Positions 6,231 through 6,741 of a stretch of 6,741 nucleotides of DNA are shown here, piece by piece. The position numbers were made by a program, and so were the translations under genes. A model generated the notes under the pieces. The model was not told the origin of the DNA. It did not search any database and saw nothing but the letters and a program-made list of their open reading frames with translations. Numbering within the stretch: the stretch's first letter is position 1; each line of letters begins with the position of its first letter. Origin of the DNA: Clostridia bacterium. Lineage in GTDB: Bacteria; Bacillota_A; Clostridia; Oscillospirales; CAG-272. The stretch covers positions 1-6,741 of the forward strand of contig JAGBGV010000043.1 of assembly GCA_017935805.1 (NCBI GenBank), given 5' to 3'.

Positions 6231-6741
6231 CACACCGCTTTTGGATTATGAGAAGCTCACACTCCCGGAGATAGCAGAGAAGATATCCACAGGTGGGCGT
6301 TCCCTCATCTTAACTCACGTTAATCCCGACGGGGACTGCATCGGATCGGCATTCGCGCTTCTCGGACTTATCCGTGCATGCGGCGGTGACGGTCGTGTTG
6401 CTTGTCCTACAGAGGTACCGAAAAGACTTCGATTCATGTGCGGCGATCAGGAAGATTTCACAGCAGATGACGCGGATGAATTTGACCTTATCATTGCAGT
6501 TGACGTGGCGGCTCCCATTCAGCTTGGAGAACTCGGCAGCCTGATCGGCAAGATTGATATAATGATCGACCACCATGGCATGGGCGAGGCGTTTGCGGAC
6601 AACTATATTGACCACAAGTCAGCCGCAGCCGGGGAGATTATCTTTGAACTTTACAAATTACTCCGCGAGAATGGCAAAGTCGGCTCACTTCCGAGCGTGG
6701 CGAGACTTATCTATGGGGCTATCATCTCCGATACGGGCAGC
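6220..6741 (+). CDS. nrnA: DHH-family NrnA-type nanoRNase/pAp phosphatase, 3' end outside window
   Basis: The visible 174 residues are the N-terminal DHH domain of an NrnA-type enzyme, which degrades 2-5 nucleotide RNA remnants and dephosphorylates 3'-phosphoadenosine 5'-phosphate in the cytoplasm. Metal-binding motifs are HVNPDGDCIGS (H33, D37, D39), the aspartate in AVDVAAP (D95), IDHH (D117, H118, H119) and ISDTGS (D171). The DHHA1 substrate-binding domain with its GGGH motif should follow beyond the window; full-length proteins are usually about 310-330 residues. Two adjacent ATG codons (6220 and 6223) are possible starts. Both lie inside the end of rbfA (overlap of 11 or 8 bases), with a weak GGTGA just before, so translational coupling to rbfA is likely. 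rbfA-nrnA order is common in Firmicutes, often followed by truB and ribF. The gene is cut only by the window edge; nothing suggests it is broken. Confidence 0.93.
   Translation, partial: MMNNTPLLDYEKLTLPEIAEKISTGGRSLILTHVNPDGDCIGSAFALLGLIRACGGDGRVACPTEVPKRLRFMCGDQEDFTADDADEFDLIIAVDVAAPIQLGELGSLIGKIDIMIDHHGMGEAFADNYIDHKSAAAGEIIFELYKLLRENGKVGSLPSVARLIYGAIISDTGS

Overview
The window looks like chromosomal DNA from a low-to-mid GC Firmicute of the class Clostridia, probably an uncultured gut-type Oscillospirales/Ruminococcaceae relative. This is an inference from protein style: an SbcC/YhaN-like ATPase with an 'FIKFIFYGLS' N-terminus, AGGAGG-type ribosome binding sites, sigma-A-type promoters and an rbfA-nrnA pair. 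No phage, insertion sequence, CRISPR array, tRNA or rRNA is visible.

The layout is two divergent transcription units separated by about 290 bases (4242-4529). The left unit runs leftward from a near-consensus promoter at 4308-4280. It encodes an Mre11/SbcD/YhaO-type metallophosphoesterase nuclease (4241-3120), an SMC/Rad50/YhaN-type ATPase with two central transmembrane helices (3108-850), and a TRIC/YadS-type (UPF0126) membrane protein (832-104). Gaps of 11 and 17 bases make this a tight operon. Two strong hairpins follow at 34-52 and 70-95; their T-tracts point in opposite directions, as at a convergent gene boundary.

The right unit starts at a promoter at 4441-4470. It encodes a predicted CapA-family lipoprotein (4530-5813), ribosome-binding factor A (5856-6230), and the beginning of a DHH-family NrnA-type oligoribonuclease/pAp phosphatase (from 6220, cut by the window end). 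rbfA and nrnA overlap. The usual upstream partner infB is not next to rbfA; the CapA-family gene sits there instead.

The nuclease and ATPase should act together as an Mre11-Rad50-like DNA end-processing complex, possibly membrane-attached. The least ordinary feature is the ATPase: its P-loop reads GANESRKS, with arginine in place of the second invariant glycine, and the usual H-loop histidine also appears to be arginine, while Walker B, the signature motif and all nuclease metal ligands look intact. I see no clearly new multi-gene system here. The variant ATPase and the unusual neighbour of rbfA are the points most worth checking.
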